A stretch of 64,000 bases of DNA. Source: Prostheceraeus crozeri (lineage: Eukaryota; Platyhelminthes; Polycladida; Euryleptidae). The stretch lies in the NCBI GenBank assembly GCA_907163375.1, contig CAJQUW010001420.1:992001-1056000 (forward strand), given 5' to 3'. Each line of letters starts with the position of its first letter. The stretch's first letter is position 1. The notes beneath the pieces are model-generated. The model was not told where the DNA came from. It did not search any database and worked only from the letters and a program-made list of their open reading frames with translations. This document shows positions 1 through 11,528 of this stretch, piece after piece. Both the position numbers and the translations under genes were made by a program.

Positions 1-39
1 CCTCGTTCCCTGCACAACTTCACGCTAGCTCCCGGACTA
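1..39. repeat. Right end of a TAGTCCGG fold-back element
   Basis: The first 39 bases match the right terminus of the fold-back element that ends at 25397, finishing in CTCCCGGACTA. The rest of the element lies outside the window. It is followed by GAC rather than the TTA seen after the two complete relatives, so the target duplication cannot be judged here. Confidence 0.75.
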
Positions 40-654
40 GACGTTGCTGGAGAAGAAGGCATCCTAAATCCAAACAGACCGATCTCTATGTAGGAATGTA
101 ATTTACTCTATCTTATCGGAGGGGTGGCCTGGCTGGCTGATGCCTCTATTTTGTTGAGGAAAAATTATGTTAATGGAATTTCTTAAAAAATAAGAAGAAA
201 AAATGTTCTTGTTCTTCCTTTCCGAATGAATTCCTCTATGCATCTAAAAACCCTTTTTGACTAATAATTTAACATTTTAGTCTGCATTGTTCTACTCACG
301 AGAATTCGTACACTAAGCTTAGATTTTATTTGCCTTGACTACCCAAATTTCATGAATTGCATTTATTTGATGACTTCGCAGATATAACTTTCATTCATTC
401 ATTCAAACTATTCTCTGCAATGATAAAAAATATGCGATGATCAAGCAACGTACGGACAAACTGTGCTCTCTTAAAGTCATTCGAATGAAATTTCCTAAAA
501 AAGAAGAACATGAGAATTATTTGAGATAAAGGATGCCGCAAGACAACTCCGCAAATAGAATTGAGAGCATTCTAAATATGCACTCCCATCAGATTTCTCG
601 GAAATTTGTTCTTAATATTGTGCAAATCTCAAACTAAATACAAAGTATATTGCT
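40..654. other. No recognisable feature
   Basis: AT-rich sequence without an open frame, inverted repeat or match to other parts of the window that I could see. Confidence 0.5.
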
Positions 655-800
655 TCTAAATTTGCAAATTGTATGCTTACTCAATTTGTTGATTTCGTTA
701 CAACAGCCGTTACTACAGAGAATCTGCAGCAGCTTCAATAACAGATCCCTTCCGATTTGGGTTCGGCTCTGGTAATACTTCCAGCTGCGGTTCGAGCAGA
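655..800 (+). repeat. Dispersed repeat, copy 1 (partner at 9472)
   Basis: This stretch matches 9472-9620 in the same orientation: both run from a TTTGCAAATTG segment through TTGATTT and CAATAACAGATCC-like blocks into a GGTTCGG/GGTTCCGG-rich tail that continues to about 860. The divergence is high, so this is an old repeat. The minus-strand open frame across it is an accident of the GGTTC repeats. Confidence 0.6.
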
Positions 801-1009
801 GAGTTCCGGATTCGGCTAGGATACAATGTTCTGGTTCGGTTCCGGTTCCAAAACCCGGAATATTTATAACGGTTATTTTCTGTTTTTAGACGATAATTGC
901 TGTACACTCGGTAGAAGTAAAATTTTTCATCACAAAATGCAACTATGAGATGGTAAAACTCAAAGGAAAATTAAAATTTTTGGAAAGTTCAATTTTTGAG
1001 GAATTGTGA

Positions 1010-1140
1010 AAATAACTTGTTTTGATATTATCACAACTGCACCTTTTTCCATTCTAATTAAAAGTTACTCCGTTCTATTTAAAACCTATTCCATTCAATT
1101 TAAAAATGTTCTATTCAATTTAAAACATTCAGTTAAGAAC
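1010..1140 (+). repeat. Dispersed repeat, uninterrupted copy
   Basis: This repeat contains degenerate internal copies of TTCTATTTAAAACCTATTCC. Its reverse complement is found at 3061-3132 plus 4500-4519, where a Tc1 element interrupts it. It therefore preserves the sequence as it was before that insertion (AATTAGAATGG at the target). Confidence 0.75.
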
Positions 1141-1568
1141 GAGCGCGGTACTTCTATTCTCCCCCCCCTACATTTCTGTTGTTCATACCCGGAAGTGTTG
1201 CATCGTCAACGATCTTCTCTTGCTCCTACATGTTCTTACTAACGTCGCATAGCTTTGAGTGTGTAAAACTCCTCTTATCTGACTTGTAGAACATTTGCAG
1301 CCTCTGAATTAGACAACTGCTCGTCATTTATCTGTAGACAACAATCACACGAGGTTCATGATCACAGCTGTACCTTGTATTCTAACTGATTATCCAAGGG
1401 ACCAATCTTTCATCCCAGGGTTCAAGTAAGACTTCCCAGTCGTGCTGTAGTGTAACTCAGAGACAGATCAAGTCTATTCTAAACCCAATGTGACTACCTT
1501 TGGCAAAATTTGATGATTTTGGAAAACTTGAAAAATGTGGGAGGGAGAATAGAAGTACCACGAGCTCT
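1141..1568. mobile_element. Small inverted-repeat element (tentative)
   Basis: GAGCGCGGTACTTCTATTCT at the left is mirrored by a segment reading AGAATAGAAGTACCACGAGC at the right. The ~25-bp inverted ends are ~375 bp apart and the interior is non-coding. No clear target duplication is seen, so the superfamily is unknown. Confidence 0.4.
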
Positions 1569-3060
1569 ATTATACTACAAAAACAATATGACAGTCACCA
1601 ACTCACCAATGTAACCAAATTTATTCATTGCTACTTCAACCATTAATTTCCTTGGTATTTCATTCATTCATTCTACCCTAAGAATTGCTGTTGACATTGG
1701 CTTGCTCTTCAAATTTCAAACACACGTTTTAGTATCATGCTCTGAACTCTAATATATCTCAATTTGAGTGACGTAGATTGAAAACTTTGTTGGTGACTGT
1801 TGGATTAGTGCCAAAATACATGTTTTATCTTTGCACTGCTGCAGTGAAAAAACCATGTTGAATTTTATAGGAACGGATCGACAATTTTTTTCATTTTACC
1901 CTTAAATATATTGTCATAAAATGTTGGATCCCCATCTTCCTTCCTAAGCGTGGATAACTGTGCGTTAGACCTTCTCATGAGGTCGAGACATTCACTAAAG
2001 CTTTGTATTCCAAGTTTAAGAATTAAAAATTTCTCAAAACTCTTGTCTGCAGGCCCGTCGAAAGGAAAAATCGCTGTTTTTTTTCAATGGATTATTTCTC
2101 TAAGTTGCAGTTGAATTTGAGGAAACTGTATCATGAAAAGATGTTGAATTTGCTGAATTTTCAATTGACATGTCTCCCATGATGATCGAGTTAATAGTGT
2201 CGCCTACAGACGCCCCGAAACATCGATTTTCAAGGCGAGTTTATGGCTAATCCGCTATGATTTAGATGTCCAAAATAGGAGATGCAGAAAAGCTACATTG
2301 GATCCATCGATGCTCAAAATTTCAGTTTCCATTTTTGAAAATTGCGACCTGTACCCTGTTACAACCGTTTGATGTTTTTGTGGACGAATAGCGTAATCAT
2401 TGGGGGGATACCATATTGATAATCGAGTATTCGTTGCTTAGCGATGACATCAGTTTTCTTATAGCTTCTTAGGGTACCTGGCTTAACACCACGATTTTCC
2501 ATCATTTCACTCATGTCAGTGTCTGTGTCAGATGCATCGGAGCGCATTGACGTTGACAGTGCATGAGAAGTCATGATTTCGCCTGCGTAAACTTTACCAA
2601 ATGAAAGACTAACTCAGCACTTGATATTATCTCCTGCTATTCATACCAAACACACGGAGCGAGCAGGTATCTTAGCATAAAAACGTGTGAATCACGCACT
2701 CAAAAAAGTGTGTGCGTGTATGATGCATGGGATGATGGTGCGCTAAACCGATCTGAAGATTCTTACTTTTGCTATTGTTCGATTTCAAAGAATGACACAT
2801 TTTATCCGATAATGTGATGATGTAGTTATCGAATGTGGCTGTCAACGCTCCGCTCCGACAAGACTTACAATACGGTGTTACATGGGTGAATTGATGAACA
2901 CTTTTAAAATAAAATATTTCATTGTTTATTGTTTTTTTATGATCCTCTTATTAAGAATTTCCTTATTATTTTATTCATCAGATTCCATGTTGCACATGCA
3001 TCATGAAATATTATGATATCATTGATTGTTATTATTTCATTTTGTTATTGTAGTAGAATA
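1569..3060. other. No recognisable feature
   Basis: AT-rich sequence. A 71-residue minus-strand frame near 2359-2574 has no motif I recognise and no partner elsewhere in the window. I do not call a gene. Confidence 0.5.
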
Positions 3061-3132
3061 GTGCTCGTTCTTAACTGAATGTTTTAAATTGAATCGAATA
3101 GGTTTTAAATAGAATGGAACAACTTTTAATTA
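3061..3132 (-). repeat. Dispersed repeat, interrupted copy (continues at 4500-4519)
   Basis: This is the reverse complement of the repeat at 1010-1140. It breaks off at the TA at 3131-3132, and the match resumes at the TA at 4500-4501 after the Tc1 element. Confidence 0.75.
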
Positions 3133-4499
3133 CAGATTGTTTCATAAAAAATGGATCACCTTTAAACATCGCCTTAACTTCAACTTTGTCTACTTCAACT
3201 CCGCCAAACTTGAACGAATTTCTCTGAAATTTGGAAGATATGTCAGTTGTGCTTACTAATATCATTGTTGGAAATTTCAAGCATGAATATTGAGTTGTTT
3301 TCCTGTTATAAATACAAAAGTAGTAGATAATTTGATCTTCATTTAGCAATGTTACACAAAATCATACCTCACTCTTATAAAATTACATTTGTTTCCTTTG
3401 TTATGTAATATGTTGTTCTACAAGCCAAAAGCTATCAAGCAAAACAAAAATAAAGAAAATCGGTCAATCAGAGCCAGTATAGCACCATTATTCATCAACA
3501 ATAATGTAACTGCTACATGTGATTAACTGGACTTCATGTTCAATAGCTTCCTGACTTCGTTGCGGTGGTGTTGGCAGCACTCCAGATTGCTTTCAGCTCG
3601 AAATCTATCGCTTACCGGTTGAAAACAATACAAAGCACAAATGAACAATAACGAGATCGCATTCACAAAAGGCAAAGTGTCAGCCTTGCTAGAACTAGGC
3701 TTTTCTTTGCGAGCTACAAGCAAGCGACTAAATTTCCCTTACACAAACGTGCATCGATGGCATAATGATGATTTTCGACTCTGTCGTAAAGAGGGCTCTG
3801 GCCATCCACGCAAAACATCCAAACGTAGAGACCGCCTAATTTTGAGATTTGTTAAAGTTGATCCAAGTCTCTCGTTAACTGAGATGGCTGCACTAGACTC
3901 GTCTATTTCTAAGTCCACTATTCGTAGAAGACTTATTGAGTCGAATTTCAAGAGCTGTAAGAGGCCTTCTCAGATCGAATTATCAGATCAGCATACAAAA
4001 AGACGTCTCAGATGGGCAATGAGTCATTGTCACTGGCGAAATCAATGGGATCGGGTTGTCTGGTCTGATGAGGCATCAGTCCGTCTGAAGGATTAGGGCT
4101 TAGAACAATATCTTGGCCAGCTCGTTCTCCTGATCTGAATCCCATAGAAAATGTATGGAGTATTCTAAAGCGTAACGTTCGTCGTTCACTGCTACCTACA
4201 GATGGCGTATCACAACTTACGTCACTGTTAAAAAGAGAGTGGAGAAAGTTAGATCAGTCAAAAATCAACGATATCATCGAATCAATGCCTAGACGAATTG
4301 GTAATGTCATTGATAATAAAGGTAGGGCCACAAAATATTAGCTTCTTAAGAACCGTTACTGTATCATAGCTTATCAGATTATATAAGGACATTTAAATAT
4401 ATTAGGGATATGAAATAACATGAAAAATGCTTTCTGTATCATACTTATGTTTTATTTAGTCAAATTTTAGGATGATTCACTTTTTATGAAACGGACTGA
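3133..4499 (+). mobile_element. Tc1-type transposon, internally deleted
   Basis: The 1.37-kb element has inverted ends: CAGATTGTTTCATAAAAAAT at the left, mirrored by a right end reading TTTTTATGAAACGGACTGA. TA lies on both sides (3131-3132 and 4500-4501). Comparison with the uninterrupted repeat at 1010-1140 shows that one TA was present before insertion, which is the Tc1/mariner target. The transposase inside is truncated and frameshifted, so this copy could move only if helped in trans. Confidence 0.9.
3641..4341 (+). pseudogene. Tc1-like transposase, missing its catalytic centre
   Basis: The first open part (151 residues from ATG 3641) holds the N-terminal DNA-binding helices (LLELGFSLRATSKRLNFP, then KTSKRRDRLI) and ends at the first catalytic aspartate in VVWSDEASV. 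A stop follows at about 4094. From 4114 another frame reads WPARSPDLNPIENVW, the third catalytic block, and runs to a stop at 4339-4341. The roughly 90-100 residues that normally lie between them, including the second aspartate, are missing. The enzyme would cut and rejoin transposon ends as a DDE nuclease, but this copy cannot be active. Family assignment rests on the motifs and on the matching TA-flanked ends. Confidence 0.9.
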
Positions 4500-4519
4500 T
4501 AGAATGGAAAAAAGTGTAG

Positions 4520-6279
4520 AGCTGGAACGATTAGCCACGATTCAAAAATTTCATTATGATTATGACTGATTAAGGTGTTCAAAATTTGGACTATAATTAA
4601 TGTGTCACACGCTTTATCATGAAGGCTGGGTAGGTTGAAAATGATGCTAATTATGGCTTTTAGACGCTTTGTTGGGTCAGTGATAATTATAGTGAGTTTA
4701 AGTAGTAATTTGAATCATGATAAAAATGTTTAATACTGTGCAGTGATAGTAGTTTTACTTAAACTCATCATCTCCTTGAAGAAACTTATTGAATTAGTAT
4801 TACTGTAATTATTCGATTTTGTTCAGTATCATCATAGCGTGCAAATTGACGAAAACATTGATCTCATGTAGGGAAGATATTCAACGAGAATGACGAGGCG
4901 TAAACGCATGTTCATGACCGTGCATCAAGGATTGGTGCTCTCTGTGACATTGTGTACTTTCAGTCCTTACGTTGTCTAGCTGTCATTCGGCCATCAGCGG
5001 CCGTGTTGTGATCTCAACTGATGTTCGGATGACCAAAATCAAATTTAATCAAATTTGCTGATTAATTAACGTGATTATGATTATGATTAATGATTGATTG
5101 AATTTCAATGACATGATTATAATTATGATTATGATAAGCCTCAAAAAGCTAATTGATTATGATTTTGATTGATTAATACAGCTCTAATCACAGCTATATT
5201 GCATTTATCCATAATTAATGGCGAAAATTTCTCGATAGCATCTTATGTGCGGTATCGGATTGTTTCTCGCCCGTAAATCCATGTAGTATGTAAGATGCGC
5301 TCTCTCAAGTTCTCAATCTATCGTATCAAATGACGTTTCGCTTAGCTCGATTACACAAGCAGTTGTGACCATATGGAGTTGTGTGAGCCAATCAAAATCA
5401 TAAGCTTAAGTCATAACGTAATCATGTAGCCAATTATGGTTGACATACTTCCCCGGAGCCATATTTTTCTGCTTCACTTTCTTTGCTGAGGATTATCAAC
5501 CTATCATGTCCATGCAAAATCATTTTTGATAGTGATTCTGCATATGGTTCAGTAGAAGAATGGTAGACAGAGCTAAGGGGGTCCACTAAACCTCCATCAG
5601 GAACACATATGCAATGGTATATGATTCGTGAAATTCACTTATTTATTGCTTGCATCATGCTTGTGCATTCTATAAGAAGTACACAAAATGCGATTTTTAT
5701 ACCCTCGCACATGATCGCGTGTAACAGACGTAGCCTACATGAACAAATCGGCATTTAAATCAATGCTCAAGATGAAATCTATCATTGTATTCAGTTCAAC
5801 ACCAAGGATAGAATCTTGACAACGTCTTCACAGCAGTAATTGATAAATTTGAGATCTCCACAGTAGTTCTGAGAGTCAAAAATGCAATAGTTAGCCTATT
5901 TCCGATGGAGACGGATAAAATTTAAATAATGAAAAAATTTAAGGGTTTTGGACACGGAATAAATCAATTTCAATGAAACCAACTATTTGCGATGTTGTAG
6001 CAGTAAACATCGTGAACCGCCTGATGAGAACCCAGATGTTTGTTGACTTATGAAAGCATCACATTTTCGTAAATGTTTAGCTAGGTGACACTCAGAAGAT
6101 TAAATATATCGATCAGCTGCATGTAAACATAATTGTTTTACTTAAAATCGACTTTTCTAATGTTTTGATATCGATTTAAGCAGATGAATTGAGAATTTGT
6201 AAAAGTGGTCCACTGGATCCCCAATCGGCCCTGGGAGGGTGTGCAAAAGTTCAGTTCTCTGGGGCTCACAGCATCACAC
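4520..6279. other. Gene-free; AT-rich low-complexity stretch
   Basis: No supported gene. Between about 5040 and 5170 the sequence is dominated by degenerate TGATTATGATTA-type words (GATTATGATTATGATTAATG and relatives), as expected of an old microsatellite. A similar but weaker patch lies at 4545-4720. Confidence 0.5.
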
Positions 6280-6281
6280 TA

Positions 6282-6753
6282 GGTGACATGCCACGCTCAA
6301 TTACGCTTAATTTACGCGCAAACTACGCTTAAATACACATGACCCTAAACATCCGTGGCTATGCGGGATATTGCTGCAATATCTGTTATATAAGTTAGTA
6401 TAGTTGGCAGTCCTGTTATAAAGACTTTGCGTCTCATGTGTCTGTATGCATCAGAGGCTAAACAATGTGATAGGACCACAATTTCATGCTCAGGGAAGAC
6501 AGAACATGCTTAGCGGTTCATCCGTGGTTCAAGCGGCAACGCAGACAACCGTAGACGACTTGCAAACTATAAACGCTCGCCCGCGCGTATTCATAAACAT
6601 TCCTCATATTTTAACAGCATCAGATCAAGTGATTTCTGACTTAGTGCCGCGCGAATGTACGCGGGTAAAGAACAATAGATTAATAGAATGTCTTTAACCA
6701 CGGATGTTTGGGGTGCTCAGTAATTACGCGTGAATTACGCGTGGCATGTCACC
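6282..6753 (+). mobile_element. MITE with GGTGACATGCCACGC ends, copy 1
   Basis: The termini GGTGACATGCCACGC and GCGTGGCATGTCACC are perfect mirrors and are flanked by TA on each side (6280-6281, 6754-6755). Related copies lie at 45250-45679 (inverted) and 60901-61265. The subterminal regions repeat TTACGCGTGAATTACGCGT-like words. The interior carries a frame of ~70 codons beginning MHQRLNNVIGPQF that is also open in the other copies. TA flanks fit a non-autonomous Tc1/mariner-class element, but the parental transposase is not identified. Confidence 0.85.
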
Positions 6754-6934
6754 TAATGCATCAACCCAATTTGGCCCGCTGTATGAATTAGCAGGAGTTA
6801 AGTGTCATAGTTCAAATTATGTTGTCCGGGAATGTCTGAATGCGTACTCAATATTATTTTCAATTATCCTGATCTGCAGGCCAGTGACTTCATCATTTTT
6901 GATTTTTATTTTGCAAATATGTTTTTTCTGTTCT

Positions 6935-6955
6935 AGAGAGAGAGAGAGAGAGAGA
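6935..6955. repeat. (GA)n microsatellite
   Basis: About ten uninterrupted AG units. It lies beyond the 3' end of the minus-strand LINE that follows, so it may mark the LINE's 3' tail (read as CT on that strand). Confidence 0.85.
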
Positions 6956-7161
6956 TATGTTTATTGATAAGCAAAATGAAAATCAGAAAAACACAAGGCA
7001 ATGCAACATTTCAGTATTTCACAAATTATGTAGTCTGCAAAAATGTTAATCACAAAAAGTAGACGACTGCAGGATGCTCATTGCCGGAAAAAATGAGTTG
7101 CGCCGGATTGAAGTTCGACAGAACGGGACTGAAAGCCGACCACTTGGTAGTTTATGCGGGA

Positions 7162-8444
7162 TTAAGAGTCTGATGGTAGTTTTGGCATTCCGGATCCGCT
7201 CAAAAGCCTCAAAGCTGCCGATTTCCTCCTCGTATCAAGATTAATCGCGACACCACAATCTTTGATTTTTAAACAACGGTTCTGAATAGCTTGAAGTCTA
7301 TTTGAATCACTTTTTGATAAGCCTATAAAGGCAGGGCATGCATATTTTATTAATGAACGAATTAAAACGTTGAAAATAAGAATAAATTGGTCAGGAGTGA
7401 TGAGGGCTCTGATCCGGCGCAAAATGTATAATCGCTGCGCACACTTGCTTTCAATGTGGTCTATGTGAAGTTTCCAACTCAAAGTATCACTGAGAAATAC
7501 ACCTAAGAAACGCACGCTCTCCTGAAAGTCAACGTCAGAAATGAAAGTCTGTATATCAAAAGTGTCTCTAAAATTCCCACGATAATGAATAAATCCCGTT
7601 GTTTTTGAAGAAGTCAATGTCACCTCGGAAAGTTCAGCCCACTCGGAGATGTTTCTGATCTCAGCTATCACACTTGAAATGTCATAGTGAGCAAAAGATT
7701 TTCTAATGCCAGCTGCAATACAGACATCATCAACATATTTTATCAAGCAAGAAAATTTACTGAGCGGCTTCAAGGAAGACATGTAGATTCCAAAAAGGTA
7801 AGGCCCGATCAGAGAACCTTGTGGAACGCCACTGGTAATTAGTCTCAAGTCACTTCTCATGTTATTCAATCGGATTCCCTGATGTCGATTGTACAGATAA
7901 TCGGCCATTAATGCAAGAAACCCATTTGGGAAACGAGCTGTCGAAGTTTAGTTAACAGAATAGCATGTGATATGCGATCAAAAGCCTTGACAAAATCAAA
8001 GCCAATAAAAACTGCGTTTCCAATGCTCGGATCATCAGCTAGAGAAGTTAGTTGATCATGGGCTGTAATTATCGCATCGGTAGTGGAAGAATGCTTTCGA
8101 ACTCCGTATTGATGTTCGCCTAAGCACTCTGTAAGCTGGGATAGTAGGTCTCTAATGATGAGCTTTTCAGCATTTTTTTCTGGGACAGGAAGAATACTTA
8201 TCGGACGCGTATTCGAAATCGAAGGATCTTGTGATGTTTTGAGTACGGGGACAATGTCTGCTATCCTCCACAGAGAGGGAAATCGCCGTTGTAGAAAGCA
8301 TTGTAAAATCAAGTCATGTACCGGCTCAGCAAGTATTATCGCGCTCTTTTTATATAAAATTGTAGGAATTCCGTCGCTACCTGTTGCTTTTGCAGGAAGC
8401 AAGGACAACATGTGCCAAACATCTTCGACTCCAAACCTCGGCAA
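7162..8444 (-). pseudogene. LINE reverse transcriptase, one frameshift
   Basis: The upstream frame (8444-7908) shows the fingers region: KATGSDGIPTILYKK, then IADIVPVLKT, TRPISILPV, GEHQYGVRKHSST and FIGFDFVKAFDRISH, which carries the first catalytic aspartate. The downstream frame (7908-7162) continues with TSGVPQGSLIGPYLF and the catalytic YVDD, then the thumb (RFLGVFLSDTLSWKLHID, CAQRLYILRRIRAL). Together they give a nearly complete domain, broken once near 7908. It would copy LINE RNA at the target site. The motif pattern fits CR1/L2-type LINEs better than RTE. A 111-residue plus-strand frame over 8155-8490 is a shadow. Confidence 0.92.
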
Positions 8445-8929
8445 TCAACCGTCGTCTTCTAAGGTTTCGAAATCAGGAGGCGTCGATTGAGAGTTCATGC
8501 GATCACAAAAGAAATCATTGATATTGTTGAGCTCATCAACCGGTGACATCGAACCCTTGAGAAAGGTAACTCATCTCGTTTCTTGAGTTTCCACGATCCG
8601 TTCGTATAAATGACCATAGTCCCTTTACAGATGCAGATTTCTTCACAAAATGTTTGTGTTTTGCTCTAGATATCTCTTTTTTCACTTTCTATTTCATGAT
8701 ATTGTACATACTCCAATTACGAGTGCGGAATGCCTCCCATCTTTTATTTATTAGGATTTTTACATATGGGGTCATCCATGGAGCATCCGCACTAGTTATG
8801 TAAACTGATTGCCTCGGAATAACATTCATTGCATTGTTGATGATCTCATAAAAATCTAGCATTTTCTTTCGATGTCATTCTCTAAATAGAAGCTAAGTAA
8901 ATCACTTTGAAGAATACATTGCTCAAAAG

Positions 8930-9253
8930 CTAAAACATTTGATTCTCTAAGATCGTAGAAAATACACTCATGAACAACACTTTTGTCATCAAAGTCAATA
9001 GCCTTAGCAAAACGCAGCTATGATCGGAGCCTCCTATTGGAGGACCAATGTCAATATTATCGGCCGGATAATTATCAGCAATGTTGGTTTTTGCAAAGAT
9101 CTTATCAAGTTCAGCGTCAAGTCGGGTGGGTCCCGTTACAATGTTTACTAATGCGGTGAGGAAGGATGGATCATAACGGTTGAATTCTATTGAAAATTGA
9201 AAATTTATTTCTATTCTATTCGCATAATGGAAACAGTGGACAGGAAATTGCAT
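8930..9253 (-). pseudogene. LINE APE-type endonuclease, C-terminal part
   Basis: The translated remnant contains TGPTRLDAELDKIF followed by IDIGPPIGGSDHSCVLLRL. The SDH triplet is the conserved C-terminal catalytic motif of APE-type LINE endonucleases, which nick the target DNA. Residues before it are not recognisable. It lies ~0.5 kb upstream of, and on the same strand as, the reverse transcriptase, as expected for one LINE. Confidence 0.8.
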
Positions 9254-9471
9254 TCAACCATTGACAGTTTTATTATATATCAAAGAAGCTGCAAGCCACT
9301 AGAAAATGCTGATCAAGCATGCCCGACGGATATTTACACGATGTCTTGCTCACTTGTTTCGTAGGATTTCTCTCAGCTCAGCAGGAGTGTTTGGAAACTT
9401 GAAGAATGCAGACCTTGCGAGATCGAATCTGATTTTTCTGAAATCTGACTTAGTGTATAAGAATATATTCT

Positions 9472-9620
9472 GCTTTTAAATTTGCAAATTGCCTATTTGC
9501 TTAATTCGTTGATTTTGTTACAGTAGCGGTATACATGTACAGATAATATCCAACACCTTCAATAATAGATCCTTTGCGATTGTGGTTCGATTCCGGTTCG
9601 AGTAATGCTTCCGGCTCGGT
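9472..9620 (+). repeat. Dispersed repeat, copy 2 (partner at 655)
   Basis: Diverged match to 655-800, ending in the same GGTTCGATTCCGGTTCGAG-like tail. Confidence 0.6.
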
Positions 9621-10508
9621 TAAATAATCTTCAATAAAATGTAATTTAAGTTCATTGATTGGTTAATGATACGACACATAATTACAGGAACCATTTTCCT
9701 CTATCCAACTTCAGATATTGAAGTGGTGAAGTTTTGAAGTTCGTTGTCGTTCATATCCTGTTCCTGTCATATTGTATGTATTTAATGATGTGAATGTGTT
9801 GTGAGAATGTGTGAAAATTGTGCGAAATGGCAATAAAAAAGCGAATCAGGACAAACTTCTTTCGATTTCCTGTTGGAAAAATAGCAAATATCAAAATATG
9901 GTTAATATCAGCTCTAACTGATCCAAAAAAACATATAATGAGAAATGTAATCACAAAAAACAGTACTTATTATTAACAATTTAAAGCTAGTAGTACAGCA
10001 ATTAAACTTCTGTGACACGGCAATAACTGCCATAAACGTAAGAGATTTTAAGCTTGTTGGTGGATAAAACCTACAAGCCCCATTTTGCCCCAAGTTGTCT
10101 AATTCTGTGACTGTCAGATTTGAACTTTTCAACAGTTAATTATGTTAACAATTATGTGTTCCAGGAAATTCTTGCGTTATATAACAATCTAAGCTCATCG
10201 AGCCATAAATAATCGTTATTTGAACAGCCAAATTAAAATGAAAACAAAAACATGAAAGTTGTGTCTACTTAAGATCTTCTGCATAAACTGTACTGATACG
10301 AATTTTTCGACATTGAAAATGGACACGTCAATGCCGCCCATAGATTTTAATTGTATAGAATATTGCAATGTACCAGTTCGTGCAATGTGCACTTCGTCGC
10401 TTTTCATAAATAATCGGCTATTGAACTGATAAACGCACCGTCCACTGTGCTGTTTTTTCATTCGTGGTATAAGGCCAAAATAAGTCTACTTTCAAACTGT
10501 CAGAGGCT
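9621..10508. other. No recognisable feature
   Basis: AT-rich. The short open frames (64-81 codons) show no motif and no repeat partner. Confidence 0.5.
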
Positions 10509-11346
10509 CATAGAGTAAGTATATTAGGTAGAGTGGCAACTCCGTATTTATTAAATCCCTAATGTGTATACATTTTCGATTTTATTAAATGAACTCGAGG
10601 GGATATAGTTGGTAATTGTTACCAAATGTGAGATATGCAAATTTTTGCAGTTCTGAAAAAATTATAACGGAATTGGCTGATCATGATTGCAATGCAGAAG
10701 GAATGATGGTATTTGCAGATTCTCATGACAGTCTTGGAGATGTAATGTTAATTAAATTATCAATTCGATGGGTTCCTTTTATTTTCATGCAGAACTTCAA
10801 GAGTATTTTCTTAAGCGTGATCATATCCCAGACAACCTGCCACTGGTAGAGCAAAATTACATAATCAAAGACAATTATTGCAATAGACTTTCAAAGATGT
10901 AAATGGTTCCACATCACTACTCAGATTCAAGAAATGAAACATTAATTTAGTGAATCATAAAATCATGCCGGTGAAAATTGAATTAAAAACTTGAAATTTC
11001 AACCAAGAAAGCACGAATAATTTGGAGACTTTTTCATGAAGACTTTCATTATAATGCAATTCATGAAATTCCCTTGATAATCAGCTTGATTTCCTCTAAG
11101 TTAGGATACTTCTTATCAAATATTCATTCCCTTTGATATCCAACTTGTTTCATACTACTTATTTAGGAGAGTCATCTCGGTAGTATTTAAATATGCAAAA
11201 TTTTGATTTTTTTCAAAGCTGCTCAAATAATGTTTTAGACCACGGGAACGTAATCTTCGAAAAAAGCTGAATCTTTTGAAATAAAAAATTTCACTGTATA
11301 CAGATACTTTTTGAGTCGACGCTCTACGTATATGTCCCTACTCTAA
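10509..11346 (+). repeat. TAGAGTA repeat family, full copy A
   Basis: The element of about 840 bp begins CATAGAGTAAGTATATTAGG and ends GACGCTCTACGTATATGTCC followed by CTACTCTA. The ends are imperfect mirrors of each other. The interior is non-coding. Copies of the same sequence lie at 12657-13505, 28423-29099, 29100-29296, 29297-30126, 33301-33557, and as 3' pieces inside both arms of the giant inverted element. It is most likely a non-autonomous DNA transposon of unknown class. Confidence 0.8.
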
Positions 11347-11528
11347 GCAGAGGCTATTGAGTTTTCTGCTAAAATTCCAGCAGAAACATAGCTAGGTTTC
11401 AGATGTTGCTGAATTCGTTTCTGTTGCCCCCCTTTGGCGGTTTCAATTAGAGTAGTCATTACAGACAGCAAGAAGTCAATATAGAGACACGGATGAATCA
11501 CAATGACTTTCACTGAGTTAGTGAGTCC

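Larger units (their letters stand above)
6956..9253 (-). mobile_element. CR1-like LINE, 5'-truncated and decayed
   Basis: Read on the minus strand, the order is endonuclease remnant (9253-8930), a linker that no longer stays open (8929-8500), then reverse transcriptase (about 8490-7162) and a short 3' untranslated part. The layout is that of an APE-type non-LTR retrotransposon. The 5' part (ORF1 and the endonuclease N-terminus) is missing, as is usual after incomplete target-primed reverse transcription. Confidence 0.85.

Noticed and set aside
2359-2574. 71-codon minus-strand frame rich in S, D and M
   Set aside because: No motif, no partner elsewhere and no supporting splice signals.
9580-9610. 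GGTTCGATTCC resembles a tRNA B-box or SINE promoter
   Set aside because: No A-box, acceptor stem or cloverleaf could be paired around it, and the same GGTTC words recur as low-complexity repeats at 770-860.
9661-9675. GGTTAATGAT identical to the terminus of the giant element
   Set aside because: No mirrored ATCATTAACC or 8-bp flank lies nearby, so ten matching bases are probably chance.
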